A stretch of DNA of 60,246 nucleotides from NCBI GenBank assembly GCA_015061695.1, contig SUWA01000005.1, positions 1 through 60,246 of the forward strand, read 5' to 3'. Position 1 is the first letter of the stretch. Every line of letters starts with the position of its first letter. Positions 36,174-45,515 of the stretch are shown one piece after another. The translations under genes were made by a program, and so were the position numbers. Source of the DNA: Lentisphaerota bacterium (lineage in GTDB: Bacteria; Verrucomicrobiota; Lentisphaeria; Victivallales; Victivallaceae). The notes under the pieces were generated by a model. That model did not search any database. It was not told where the DNA came from and saw only the letters and a list, made by a program, of their open reading frames with translations.

Positions 36174-37046
36174 CTATGGCTTTATCCAATATGTACGGCT
36201 GAATGTCCGGGCATGTTTATGCAGAAAGTCCTGCTGGGCACACCAGTCTTTGCCGCCATGCACCTGGCAATCGAGTTCTTCCTGATACTCGTTGCGGAAT
36301 TCATCAAAGTGACCATCCGGCAGCATCGTCATTGTTACCTTAATGGCCCGGACCTCTTTAAGACCGGCATTGTTGTCCAGTGCATCGGGCGTTTCGAACT
36401 TATTGCTGCTGGAATTAAACTTGAGCGGCTGCACTTCGAACTTCACCACTCCGCTGATGACCTCTTTGGCCAGCGTGTAGTCAAAATCAAAATAATCGCT
36501 CATGGTTTGATTGCCGGTGAATTTGCCCGGACTGTCTTCATCCAGCAACACGCGGACGATCACCCCGTCATTGCGGCGCGGCACATAATCATCGCCGCCG
36601 TTTTTGCCGATATTGTTATAAACATTACTGTTGGCAGCCACCGGCGGGTAGTAGATATACCCGACTTTGCAAATATCGGAATATTCAGCCTCGCTGTCGC
36701 GCCGGGTATGAGTTACCAAACAGAGCATCGTACCGTTTTTAAGCTCATTACCGTTGATATTGAGTGCATCTGCGGCGTTATTGCTGAAAGTCGATATGCT
36801 CAACGGGGCAAAAATTTTCTTTTCATCGTCGGAATTGCTGTAATCGTAGATCTGGTTGGAAAATTCTTCTTCCAGCAGGTCGAACAGCACTTTCTGATCC
36901 ACATAAACATCGCTTTGTTTATTGCTGTAATGCCAGTAATCACCGGTCATGGCCAGTACTTTGAGCAGCACCACCAGCACAATGATCAACAACGCTGTGG
37001 AAATAAGCAATTCAAAGAGCGTAAAATTTTTCCGCGATATTTTCAT
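36174..37046 (-). CDS. Pseudopilin, Verru_Chthon cassette protein C type
   Basis: 290 residues. Leader RKNFTLFELLISTALLIIVL is a prepilin site with GspJ/PilW-like continuation (LLKVLAMTGDYWHYSNKQSD). The body is long and includes LEEEFSNQIYDYSNSDDE. It lies 28 bp before the large A-type gene and 15 bp after the B-type gene. It should be a minor pseudopilin of the cassette. Confidence 0.87.
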   Translation of the reverse strand: MKISRKNFTLFELLISTALLIIVLVVLLKVLAMTGDYWHYSNKQSDVYVDQKVLFDLLEEEFSNQIYDYSNSDDEKKIFAPLSISTFSNNAADALNINGNELKNGTMLCLVTHTRRDSEAEYSDICKVGYIYYPPVAANSNVYNNIGKNGGDDYVPRRNDGVIVRVLLDEDSPGKFTGNQTMSDYFDFDYTLAKEVISGVVKFEVQPLKFNSSSNKFETPDALDNNAGLKEVRAIKVTMTMLPDGHFDEFRNEYQEELDCQVHGGKDWCAQQDFLHKHARTFSRTYWIKP

Positions 37047-37061
37047 AGTAACTTGCGCTCC

Positions 37062-37763
37062 TTATTCCTTGACATCAAAACTGTAATAAACTTTTTTCCG
37101 TTCGGCATAGGGCAGCGAGAGCGGAAAACTCAACTCCATATAGACGGTCGCGCCCTTGATTTCTTTTTCTTCGGCATGGAACTTGGTGTGATTGGCCCCG
37201 CACTTCAGATTGCCGTCGGAGTCAAAACATTCGTGGCCGGAGGGCGGTGTACTGCCGGAAGTTACACCGTCGTGCGTGACCGCAGCAAAAGTCCCTTTGC
37301 GATCAGATCCGGTTTGCTTGCAGACCCGGATCATGCCCGAAAAATCCACATTACTTTCTTTTTCGCCGCCTTCAAATTCCTGTTCGGAACCCATCACTAC
37401 CACATAAACATCGTCAGCGCCCTTGTACTTGAAAACCCCGCGGGAAAACCAGACGAAATCACTGTTATTAAAATTGTTGTCATCCACATGGCTGATCAGC
37501 GCAAGGTAATTGCCGGTAACAGCTTCATCATCGACCACGCCATCGTCAAAGCCGGTACTGGTAACACCCTGACTGCCGTAAGTTTGCAGATGGCCGGCCA
37601 GCTGGTCGATCACGCTGGAGGAATAAGTAACCGTTGAAGAACTTCGCGTAGCCTGCAACCCTTTGGGCAGCATACCCAGAATAATCACCACCCCAAAAGC
37701 CACCACGGCTACCGTCAGGACTATTTCGATCAGATTAAAGTGATATTTTTTTATTTTCATCAT
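37062..37763 (-). CDS. Pseudopilin, Verru_Chthon cassette protein B type
   Basis: 233 residues. The leader KKYHFNLIEIVLTVAVVAFG is a variant prepilin site (FNLIE) with a hydrophobic helix, GspI/PilV-like. WFSRGVFKYKGADDVYVVVM follows in the globular part. It is separated from the D-type gene by one base, so translation is probably coupled. Minor pseudopilin role inferred from the cassette. Confidence 0.87.
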   Translation of the reverse strand: MMKIKKYHFNLIEIVLTVAVVAFGVVIILGMLPKGLQATRSSSTVTYSSSVIDQLAGHLQTYGSQGVTSTGFDDGVVDDEAVTGNYLALISHVDDNNFNNSDFVWFSRGVFKYKGADDVYVVVMGSEQEFEGGEKESNVDFSGMIRVCKQTGSDRKGTFAAVTHDGVTSGSTPPSGHECFDSDGNLKCGANHTKFHAEEKEIKGATVYMELSFPLSLPYAERKKVYYSFDVKE

Positions 37764-37764
37764 T

Positions 37765-38346
37765 TTATTCCTCGTGATAGGTTAAGGTGATCCGGCCGGT
37801 GAACTTATTGAAAACGATCTTGTAATAAGGTTTATTGCCGTCAACCATTCCGGTTGCCTGATCTCCGGGGGCCAGATAAAACACATCCAGTTCGCTTGGC
37901 GAGTCAGCGCTCAAACTGCCGTCGCCCCGGAAAATCACCCCCCGTTTGGCTGCGGCCGGCCACTGGACGGCCTCGGCGCTTGAACCGGGCTTTTGAGTGG
38001 TAAAGACCACACCGCGGGGCAGGGTTTCCCAATCTTCGCCGGGCAGAAGTTTATCTTTTTGGCCATACTCACAAACCGCCATGGCGTAGTGGGTGCGTTT
38101 GCCGTTTTCCAGATTAAAATGCAATCCGATCTCTTTGCGTTCGGAAATAGCTTTAATGCGGGTCATTTCCAACTGCTGACTGACCAGTTTGGCTGCATTG
38201 TGCAAGCGCGTTTCCTGCCCGGAACTTTGCCAGGCGGCGGTGATCAGAGCCAATATGATCATAAACAGGGCAACTACCATCATCATTTCGCCGATGGTAA
38301 AGTGCCTGATTTGCTGCAGAGTATTGCTGATTTTTTTCATTGCCAT
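37765..38346 (-). CDS. GspH-like pseudopilin, Verru_Chthon cassette protein D type
   Basis: 193 residues if read from 38346; the second ATG at 38340 is better spaced from GAAAGAG. The leader is IRHFTIGEMMMVVALFMIIL (FTIGE instead of FTLIE), preceded by a longer basic leader than its neighbours. AAKLVSQQLEMTRIKAISER is the usual GspH/FimT segment after the helix. The C-terminus (FNKFTGRITL) is also typical of the D protein. Confidence 0.87.
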   Translation of the reverse strand: MAMKKISNTLQQIRHFTIGEMMMVVALFMIILALITAAWQSSGQETRLHNAAKLVSQQLEMTRIKAISERKEIGLHFNLENGKRTHYAMAVCEYGQKDKLLPGEDWETLPRGVVFTTQKPGSSAEAVQWPAAAKRGVIFRGDGSLSADSPSELDVFYLAPGDQATGMVDGNKPYYKIVFNKFTGRITLTYHEE

Positions 38347-38364
38347 GCTCTTTCGGTAAAATAT

Positions 38365-38916
38365 TTACTGTGCCATCGGCTCGATTTCGCCGGTAATAGT
38401 GCCGTCTTCGTTCACATTGCAGACATAAAATCCGCTGCGCAGATTATGGCCGTCATGACCGTGCGGAAGAAAAATAATATCATCGTCGCCGCCCCATTCG
38501 CCGTCTTTGCCCATACTCATGAGCATAAATGTATTGCGGCTTTCCAGCGGCGAGATATAGTAGATTTCCTGCGGAGTTTTGGGCGGTTTGTCGCCGAAGT
38601 CATCAAATATTTGCAGCGTATTGCCATTCATGTACGACAACGGACTGCAGGCCTGGAGCAGTTCTTTTTTCAGCGTTTCCTTATCGTGGACGATGCTGCC
38701 GAGCGTGCCTTTGCCCGCCGGGTACACTCCGTTATTTTCCTGCTTATACTTATCCAGCGGCTGCTGGGCACTTTTCATTACCGCGGCCGTATTGCCGGAG
38801 GCCCAGCTGCGGTAAACTCCGTTATATGCGATCAAGATCACCGCCATGACCAGGCAGATCATGGCTGCCACCATCAATATTTCAACGAGTGTGAATCGGC
38901 GTTGAAGCTTTTTCAT
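38365..38916 (-). CDS. GspG-like pseudopilin, first gene of the cassette
   Basis: 183 residues; RBS AAGGAG. Leader RRFTLVEILMVAAMICLVMA, then a GspG-type body (PLDKYKQENNGVYPAGKGTL) and the calcium-loop like MLMSMGKDGEWGGDDDIIF seen in major pseudopilins of type II secretion systems. It is probably the main subunit of the pseudopilus formed by the cassette. The promoter at 38956-38983 is just upstream. Confidence 0.9.
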   Translation of the reverse strand: MKKLQRRFTLVEILMVAAMICLVMAVILIAYNGVYRSWASGNTAAVMKSAQQPLDKYKQENNGVYPAGKGTLGSIVHDKETLKKELLQACSPLSYMNGNTLQIFDDFGDKPPKTPQEIYYISPLESRNTFMLMSMGKDGEWGGDDDIIFLPHGHDGHNLRSGFYVCNVNEDGTITGEIEPMAQ

Positions 38917-38955
38917 AATTCCACATCTCCTTATTCAATACAGTTACTCACGACT

Positions 38956-38983
38956 AATGTAACAGCCTTTTTTGCGCTGTCAA
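38956..38983 (-). promoter_or_regulatory. Promoter of pseudopilin cassette
   Basis: On the minus strand perfect TTGACA (38983-38978), 16-bp spacer, TACATT (38961-38956). Confidence 0.65.
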
Positions 38984-39121
38984 CTCCCGAAAGGGCCAAA
39001 AACCATTTTTTTTTAAAAAAAAGCTGTTTTTCCACCCCGAAAACCACTTTTGCGGGTTGTATATGGTGATTTTTATGTTACTTTATGCTGAAGGCACACC
39101 TCTAAACCAAGGAGTTCGATT

Positions 39122-39457
39122 ATGAAACAGTATTACCGTTTGGACTTTTATGTACAGCAAACCCAGGCCGCCACCGTGCGCAACGCGGTACTTGATGCCG
39201 GTGCCGGACGGCTGGGCCACTACACCAATTGCGCGTGGGAAACTGCCGGCCGCAGTCAGCGTATGGTTCCCGGCAAATTCGGCCAGCCCGGCAGCGTGCT
39301 GACGGCCGAAGAAGTCAAGATCGAAGTCATCGTGGCCGAAGATTTGCTGCAGCATGTAGTGGATGTACTGCTGGAAAAACATCCGGCCGAACAGCCGGTA
39401 TTCTGTTACTACCCGGTCGGGATCGGCTTCCCCCCGGATGATGACACTGACGAATAA
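39122..39457 (+). CDS. Small NIF3/YqfO-like (CutA-fold) protein
   Basis: 111 residues. VRNAVLDAGAGRLGHYTNCAW and VLTAEEVKIEVIVAEDLL match the insert domain found in the middle of YqfO/NIF3 proteins and as stand-alone proteins of about 100 residues with a PII/CutA-like fold. CCAAGGAG precedes the ATG. Function unknown; it leads a compact unit with the M50 protease and xseA. Confidence 0.8.
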   Translation: MKQYYRLDFYVQQTQAATVRNAVLDAGAGRLGHYTNCAWETAGRSQRMVPGKFGQPGSVLTAEEVKIEVIVAEDLLQHVVDVLLEKHPAEQPVFCYYPVGIGFPPDDDTDE

Positions 39458-39503
39458 AGCCTTGTCCGAATAATAAGTATCCGGCAGTTGACGGGAGAAA
39501 AAA

Positions 39504-40115
39504 TTGTTTATCAACGCACTTTTCAGTGATCCGGTATATTTTCTGGCAGTGGTGATAGCGGTCGGCTTTTCGGTCTGTCTGCATGAGTTTTTTCATGCTT
39601 ACACGGCTCTGAAATGCGGCGACAGCACCGCCGCCGACATGGGTTATCTGACCTTGAATCCGCTCAAACAAATGGGCGTTATCAGCCTTATCATGCTGTT
39701 GTTGCTGGGGCTTTGCTGGGGCGCGGTACCGGTGGATCCCAACCGGCTGACCCGCTCCAAACGGGTTCTGGTATCGCTGGCCGGGCCGCTGACCAATCTC
39801 TTTTTGAGCTTTACCGGCGTGATCGCCGGCAGTATATTCCTCCGGCTGCGGCTGGAACCGGGAGTCTTTTTCTTCATTATTTTTGCCGGACTGAATATGG
39901 TATTATTTTGTATAAACATTGCACCGGTGCCGGGTTTTGACGGCGGCAACATACTTATGGAGCTTATCGGCCGGAATAAAATAAAATCCAGCGAGCTGGG
40001 CAAAGGCTTTATGATCGGCGCGTTCCTGCTGCTTTTCTACCTTATAGACTACATCTTTGAGTGGTCGTTCCGGATCACTGAAACGCTCATTGCCGTGCTG
40101 GGAGGTGTGGTGTAA
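39504..40115 (+). CDS. Site-2-protease family (M50) membrane peptidase
   Basis: 203 residues; TTG start at 39504 with GGGAG 7 nt upstream and no earlier ATG. The zinc motif is HEFFH (CLHEFFHAYTALKCGD) in the first membrane part, with PVPGFDGGNIL as the third ligand motif (NPxPxxDG type), and four to five hydrophobic helices. It is short, as in minimal M50B family members without PDZ. It would cleave membrane-embedded substrates. Stop codon overlaps the xseA start. Confidence 0.88.
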   Translation: MFINALFSDPVYFLAVVIAVGFSVCLHEFFHAYTALKCGDSTAADMGYLTLNPLKQMGVISLIMLLLLGLCWGAVPVDPNRLTRSKRVLVSLAGPLTNLFLSFTGVIAGSIFLRLRLEPGVFFFIIFAGLNMVLFCINIAPVPGFDGGNILMELIGRNKIKSSELGKGFMIGAFLLLFYLIDYIFEWSFRITETLIAVLGGVV

Positions 40116-41308
40116 TGGCGCAAAACGAACCGGTCTGGAGTATTACCGAAGTCAATGCCGCTGTGCGCGAAATGCTCGAAAACAGCCTGATGCCGTTCTG
40201 GCTGCACGGCGAAGTCGGTACCTTGAATGTCTACAGTTCCGGCCACGTTTATCTGACGCTCAAGGATCAGAATTGTCAGCTCAAATGCACCTTTTTCCGT
40301 GGCGCGGAGCAAGTCCGCAAGCTGCAGTTGGCGGTGGGATGTGCCATCGAAGCCTACGGCAAGATCACCGTTTACGCCCAGCGCGGAGAATACCAGTTCA
40401 ATATCAAAAGTCTGCGCATTGCCGGCGCCGGAACTCTGCAGCAGCAGTTTGAAGAAATCAAATCCCGCCTGGCAGCCGAAGGGTTGTTCGATCCGCTCCG
40501 CAAACTGCCGCTGCCTGCCTTTCCGCGATCGGTCGGCGTGATCACCTCTGCCGACGGCGCGGCGGTGCGGGACTTTGTACAGATCGCCCGGCGGCGGGCG
40601 CCTTATTTACATATAAAGATCTATCCGGCCGTGGTGCAGGGCAGCTCTTGCGCTGAATCAATCATGCGCGGAATCGACTTTTTCAACCGCACCGGCAATC
40701 AGCCGGATGTACTGGTCATCACCCGCGGCGGCGGCTCGATGGAAGATCTGTGGGGATTCAACTCCGAAGCTCTGGCGCGGAAGATCGCCGCCAGCGCAGT
40801 ACCGGTAGTCAGCGCCATCGGCCACGAAATCGACTTTACCATTGCGGATTTTGCCGCCAGTCTGCGCGCCGCCACCCCCAGTGCGGCTGCCGAGCTGGTC
40901 GCGCCGGAACTGGCAGCGCTGCAAGCGGAACTGCAGCACAAAGCTCAACAGCTCCTTCAGGCGTGGGAACTGAACAGCTTACGCGCAGAGCGCCGGTTGG
41001 ACAGCATCGCCAATCACCGGACTTTCCACGAACCGGAATTTCTGCTGCGCAACCAGACTCAAAAACTCGATGAGCTGACTGCTGCGCTGCAGCGCGCCTG
41101 GCAGAATTGCTTTGTCCATCAAAGCAACCGGCTGCAGATCGCCCAAACAAAACTCAATGCTTTTGACCCCTCCGGTGTGCTGAAGCGCGGGTTTGCCATT
41201 CTGCTCAAAAAAGATCGCAGCGTAGCTGATTCGGTCAGTAAACTTACTGCGGGCGAACAAGTTACCGCCCGTCTGGCCGACGGAACACTTGAGCTGACCG
41301 TTAATTGA
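40115..41308 (+). CDS. xseA: Exodeoxyribonuclease VII large subunit
   Basis: 397 residues. The N-terminal OB fold (LHGEVGTLNVYSSGHVYLTL) and the catalytic domain motifs VGVITSADGAAVRDF, VITRGGGSMEDLWGFN, VSAIGHEIDFTIADF and ATPSAAAELV are typical of XseA. It degrades single-stranded DNA together with XseB. The ATG overlaps the previous stop by one base (TAATG). No xseB is visible next to it. The C-terminal coiled coil is shorter than in E. coli (about 456 residues). Confidence 0.95.
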   Translation: MAQNEPVWSITEVNAAVREMLENSLMPFWLHGEVGTLNVYSSGHVYLTLKDQNCQLKCTFFRGAEQVRKLQLAVGCAIEAYGKITVYAQRGEYQFNIKSLRIAGAGTLQQQFEEIKSRLAAEGLFDPLRKLPLPAFPRSVGVITSADGAAVRDFVQIARRRAPYLHIKIYPAVVQGSSCAESIMRGIDFFNRTGNQPDVLVITRGGGSMEDLWGFNSEALARKIAASAVPVVSAIGHEIDFTIADFAASLRAATPSAAAELVAPELAALQAELQHKAQQLLQAWELNSLRAERRLDSIANHRTFHEPEFLLRNQTQKLDELTAALQRAWQNCFVHQSNRLQIAQTKLNAFDPSGVLKRGFAILLKKDRSVADSVSKLTAGEQVTARLADGTLELTVN

Positions 41309-41592
41309 TTTTCACCTCCACAGCTATCCTGTAATTGGGCCGGAGGTATTTTTCAGTAAATGTTGAGCTCCGGGAGAAAGTTTTTTGCTGCTGCTTAATT
41401 TTTGCTGTGTACTCCCCTGGTTGCGCGCATACCGGATCGTGCATAGCAAATCCGGTAAATAATGTGGGATTTTGCGGTCGAAAAATCAGCAAAATATTTG
41501 AAAAATCAGATTTTAATGTTACCTTAACTGCCATTGCATAAATAAGTTTTTAAGGCCGTTTTTAAGTTCAAACCAAAGAAAATTGCGTGATG

Positions 41593-42297
41593 ATGCGATT
41601 GGATAAATACCTTTCTGATGCTACTGCTTTCAGTCGCAGGGAGATTCGCGGATTGGTCAAGCGCAGAGCGATCACCGTGAATGGTTGTGCTGCTGCCGGC
41701 GCGGATATGAAAGTTGACGAAAAACAGGATACAATTTGCGTAAATAACCAAACTGTTCTGTACCGGAAATTTATTTATCTTATGTTGAACAAACCGCAGG
41801 GCTATTTGAGCGCTACAGAAGATGACCGCGATCCGGTCGTGGTGGAGCTGGTGCCGGAGGAACTCAAACACTTTGCGGTTTTTCCGGTGGGGCGGCTGGA
41901 TAAGGATACCGAAGGCTTGCTGCTGCTGACCAACGATGGCCAGTTTGATCACGAACTTATGTCGCCGCGTAAAAATCTTTACAAGCGTTATTATGCCTAA
42001 TTGGATGCACCCGCCACGGAGGAGGATGTCAAAACTTTTGCCTCCGGCATGGTGTTTAAGGATTTTACGGCCAAACCCGCCCGGCTGGAGATCGATCCCG
42101 ATGATCCGTGTAAAGTCTGTGTGGAAATCGCTGAAGGCAAATATCATCAGGTCAAGCGCATGTGTGAGCAAGTCGGCAAAAACGTGGTTTACCTCAAGCG
42201 GGTGGCGATCGGCAATTTGCAGTTGGATGAAACACTGCCGTGCGGGCAAGTGCGGGAGCTGACCGCACAGGAACTGGCGATTTTTAATTGGGCTTGA
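41593..42297 (+). pseudogene. RsuA-like 16S rRNA pseudouridine synthase interrupted by an in-frame TAA
   Basis: The frame from ATG 41593 (ATG 41590 and GTG 41587 are also in frame) gives an S4-like domain (MRLDKYLSDATAFSRREIRG) and the catalytic motif VGRLDKDTEGLLLLTNDG. It stops at TAA 41998-42000 after KRYYA, and continues in the same frame with LDAPATEEDVKTFASG and YHQVKRMCEQVGKNV, the normal C-terminal half. A single base change restores about 234 residues, the usual length. So it is a nonsense mutation or a sequence error. A TTG right after the stop could restart translation and give two fragments. Confidence 0.85.
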
Positions 42298-42442
42298 GAA
42301 AGATATGGTACATCAAAACAGCGGTCAGGCCGCTGGCAAACCGGATCTCAACTGGCCGGAACAGAGTTGTATACAGCATGATTTTTTACGTTATATCAGG
42401 AATTTTTAATTGTAATTTATAAAATACGATCAGGAGTTTTTT

Positions 42443-43675
42443 ATGACTGAAAAACGAACACTTCAGGAGATATTTTCCGAAATTAATTATGAAGAATCCA
42501 AAGTTCCGCGGCACGATATGCTTTCGGCATTGATCATGAATAACGGTCAAAAAGTTGCCAACGCATGGGAGTGGATGAATCAACGCCGTCCGGAGATCAT
42601 GGATTTTTACCGGCAGGAGGTTTTCGGTGAGCTGCCGTCGCTGCCCGGAACGATGAGCCATGAAGTCTTGAGCTGTAAATCAGATGCGCTTTGTGATCAG
42701 GCGATCCGTAAAGAGATCAGGATCACTTTTACGCAAGGCAGCCGCTCCCGCAGTTGGATCATGCTGCTGTACATTCCCAAAAATGCGGTCGGGCCCGTGC
42801 CGGTAACTTTGGGGTTGAACTTTAAAGGAAATCACACCACCACCTTGGAAGATGACGTGCTTATGACCGGCAAAAACTGTGCCGGCGAGTGGGTGGATCC
42901 GCAGCGCGGAGTGCAGTGCGAACGCTGGGAATTTGCCAAGGTCATCGGGCGCGGATTTGCTTCGGCAACGGTGTGTTACCACGATATATTCCCGGATTTT
43001 GCCTGCGATGAAGCCTGGCAGCAGAGCATATACAGTGTTGCTTATCCAGATCTGACTCCGGCACAGCTGCACGAAAAACACTCGGCTATCAGCGCCTGGG
43101 CATGGGGATTGAGCCGGATGCTGGATGTATTGAGCAGTGAAGCAAAAATAGATTGCCGCAAGGCAATGGTTACCGGCCACTCCCGGCTGGGGAAAACGTC
43201 GTTGTGGGCCGGGGCCAACGACAGCAGATTTCAGGTGGTGGTTTCCAATGACTCCGGCCATGGCGGGGCGGCGCTTTTCCGGCGTTGTCTGGGCGAAAAT
43301 ATCGAGGCGCTGGTTACAGCATTCCCGCATTGGTTTGTCAGCGCTTTTGCCAAATACGCTCAAGCAGATGCAAATTTGCAGTTCGATCAGAACTTTTTGC
43401 TGGCGCTGATCGCGCCGCGGCCGCTTTGCATCGGCAGTGCAACGCAGGATTTGTGGGCCGACCCGCGGGGGGAATTTCTGGCCGGAAAGTATGCGTCCGA
43501 AGTCTACCGGCTTTTTGGCGTAAATGGTATGCCGGGCGATGAACCGCCGGCAGCGGATGTAAATATCTACGGCGAAGTCAGTTATCACATCCGCAGCGGT
43601 GCGCACAATATATTGTGGCAGGATTGGGAACACTATTTGAGCGTGGCCGGAAAGGTGTTTGAACAGACGATTTAA
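42443..43675 (+). CDS. CE15-like (glucuronoyl esterase family) alpha/beta hydrolase
   Basis: 410 residues; ATG preceded by AGGAG. The nucleophile elbow is VTGHSRLGKTSLWAGANDSR, like the GxSRxGK box of CE15, followed by SNDSGHGGAALFRR. The C-terminal His lies in SGAHNILWQDWEHYL. Known members cleave esters between glucuronoyl groups and lignin or other alcohols and are exported, but no signal peptide is seen here, so it may act on imported oligosaccharides. It stands alone between rsuA and ispD. Confidence 0.82.
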   Translation: MTEKRTLQEIFSEINYEESKVPRHDMLSALIMNNGQKVANAWEWMNQRRPEIMDFYRQEVFGELPSLPGTMSHEVLSCKSDALCDQAIRKEIRITFTQGSRSRSWIMLLYIPKNAVGPVPVTLGLNFKGNHTTTLEDDVLMTGKNCAGEWVDPQRGVQCERWEFAKVIGRGFASATVCYHDIFPDFACDEAWQQSIYSVAYPDLTPAQLHEKHSAISAWAWGLSRMLDVLSSEAKIDCRKAMVTGHSRLGKTSLWAGANDSRFQVVVSNDSGHGGAALFRRCLGENIEALVTAFPHWFVSAFAKYAQADANLQFDQNFLLALIAPRPLCIGSATQDLWADPRGEFLAGKYASEVYRLFGVNGMPGDEPPAADVNIYGEVSYHIRSGAHNILWQDWEHYLSVAGKVFEQTI

Positions 43676-43777
43676 TATTCTGTATAATTTGAAATTTGCC
43701 AAATATGCCAATCGGTCATATAGCCCGATATGGTAAATTTGCATGGATGAAAATTTTTACGAAAGAAATTCTGCAAT

Positions 43778-44470
43778 ATGTCAGGCTGTCTTGATTTGGG
43801 TATGGTTATCGCCGCTGGCGGCAGTGGATCGCGTTTCAGCAAAACGGTCAATAAACTGCTGGTGGATTTTCGTGGTAAGCCGTTGCTGGTACACTCGTTG
43901 GAAACTTTTCTGCCGCTGGTTGCTCCGGGCAATCTGGTGGTGGCCGCTCCGGCTGAACTGCTGGACGTGATGCGTTCGACCGCCGGGGAATATCTGCCCG
44001 GCAACTCCATACGCTGGACGGTCGGCGGTGCTACCCGCGTGGCATCAGTGGTCAATGCGGTCCGCCTGATCGACCCGGCAGTGCAGCTGGTGGCGATCCA
44101 CGATGCCGCGCGGCCGCTGGCGGGGCGGGAACTGCTCAACGAATTAGCTGCCGCAGCGCTGGAGTATGGCGGCGCGATTCCGGGTATTCCACCGGTAGAC
44201 ACAGTTAAAGTTATTGACAGTAACGGGGTTATAACTCAAAACCTTGTCCGGAAAAATCTTGCTTTGGTCGCCACTCCGCAAGTGTTTGTTTTGCAGCAAT
44301 ATCTTGCTGCGCTGGCTGTTTTGCCGCCGGAGATCCTTGATGGCCGCTGCGAGGACGCCGTATTGACCGATGATGCGGCGGTTTTTATGCAGAATGGCGG
44401 TCGGGTCAAGGTGGTATTCAGTGCGCAAAACAACCTGAAAATCACTTTGCCAAGTGATATAAAAAATTGA
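43778..44470 (+). CDS. ispD: 2-C-methyl-D-erythritol 4-phosphate cytidylyltransferase
   Basis: 230 residues. The nucleotide-binding loop is VIAAGGSGSRF, followed by NKLLVDFRGKPLLVHSLETF, AIHDAARPLAG, TQNLVRKNLALVATPQVF and LKITLPSDI. It makes CDP-ME from MEP and CTP in non-mevalonate isoprenoid synthesis. Start ATG 43778 has only a weak ribosome site; an ATG at 43802 would also keep the loop. ispF is not next to it. Confidence 0.93.
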   Translation: MSGCLDLGMVIAAGGSGSRFSKTVNKLLVDFRGKPLLVHSLETFLPLVAPGNLVVAAPAELLDVMRSTAGEYLPGNSIRWTVGGATRVASVVNAVRLIDPAVQLVAIHDAARPLAGRELLNELAAAALEYGGAIPGIPPVDTVKVIDSNGVITQNLVRKNLALVATPQVFVLQQYLAALAVLPPEILDGRCEDAVLTDDAAVFMQNGGRVKVVFSAQNNLKITLPSDIKN

Positions 44471-44492
44471 TGCTCAACGGAATCGCTTTGAG

Positions 44493-45404
44493 TTATACGA
44501 TTTTTGAAGGCACTTCGCTGATCAATTTCCGGAAATTTTTCAGGATCTGCGACTGGTTTTTTTCGTCCCATACAGCACAAATGATGCGTTTGAAGTCAAA
44601 GGGGAGCTGGCGGTAGACGATATTTTCCTGCTTGTCGAGCGAAGATGGCTTGATGACAAACCCGATCCCGAGTCCGGCCGAAACCAGCTGGCGGGTGGCG
44701 CGCAAGCCGAGCGCTTCCTGTTCCACCCGCAGCGGGGTGCCGCACTGCTCCAGAAAAATTTTTTCAAAATAATTACGCAGCCACGGCGCGTGCTGGCTGG
44801 GCGGCATGATAAAGTTGCAGTTGATAAAATCACTCAATTGCAGAGTTTGTTTATGCGCCAGCGGGTGTTGGGCGGGGATCGCCAGCGATAATTCCAGTTC
44901 CGTCAGCGGCAGATGTGCTACATGTTCCGGCGGCTGATGGTGGTTGCTGATAGCCAGAAAACCAATGTCGGCATTGCCGGAAATAATTTCGTTATAAATC
45001 ATCGGCGAACCCTGAAAATCCCGGATCGAAAGTTTGATCCCGGGATATTTTTTGTGCATCTTGCGCAGGATCTCCCCCAGCGGCAAATGGTCGTAGACCA
45101 TGTTGGAAACCGCTATCGCCAGAGTTCCAGTTTCGCCGCGGGAGGCCCGCAATGCGCTTTTTTGTGCCAGATCCAGCTGTTGCGGCAGATTTTTGACCTG
45201 ATTGAAGTAGGCGCGGCCGGCGGCCGAAAGTTGGATGTTCCACTTGTCGGAGCGGTCAAGCAGACGGCAGTTGATACTTTGTTCCAGCGAGCGTATTTCT
45301 TTGCTTAAAGCGGCCTGGGTGATGCCCAGTTTTTCGGCAGTACGGGCAAAGTGCAGATTTTCGGCCAGCTGCAGGAAAATTTCGATCTGACGGATTGTTG
45401 CCAT
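44493..45404 (-). CDS. LysR-family transcriptional regulator
   Basis: 303 residues. The N-terminal helix-turn-helix is IRQIEIFLQLAENLHFARTA, with KLGITQAALSKEIRSLEQ as recognition part; the rest is a type-2 periplasmic-binding effector domain (LAIAVSNMVYDHLPLGEIL). It is divergent from the adaptor/RND pump genes with a 111-bp AT-rich gap, the standard arrangement for a regulator of the pump. Ligand unknown. Confidence 0.93.
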   Translation of the reverse strand: MATIRQIEIFLQLAENLHFARTAEKLGITQAALSKEIRSLEQSINCRLLDRSDKWNIQLSAAGRAYFNQVKNLPQQLDLAQKSALRASRGETGTLAIAVSNMVYDHLPLGEILRKMHKKYPGIKLSIRDFQGSPMIYNEIISGNADIGFLAISNHHQPPEHVAHLPLTELELSLAIPAQHPLAHKQTLQLSDFINCNFIMPPSQHAPWLRNYFEKIFLEQCGTPLRVEQEALGLRATRQLVSAGLGIGFVIKPSSLDKQENIVYRQLPFDFKRIICAVWDEKNQSQILKNFRKLISEVPSKIV

Positions 45405-45515
45405 TCGTTGATAACCTTTTATTTATGTAGATTGTTTATATAATATATTGTATTTTTTGCATTTTGCAATTATTTTCTGCAAATGTATGAATTTATTGTT
45501 TTTTGAGGAGGATCT

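Noticed and set aside
41311-41352. ACCTCC/GGAGGT pair with TATTTTT after xseA
   Set aside because: Six-base stem with a loop of about 25 nt is too weak to list as a terminator.
41998-42000. TAA in rsuA-like gene as a recoded sense codon
   Set aside because: TAA is used as a normal stop by many genes in the window and nothing nearby suggests recoding.
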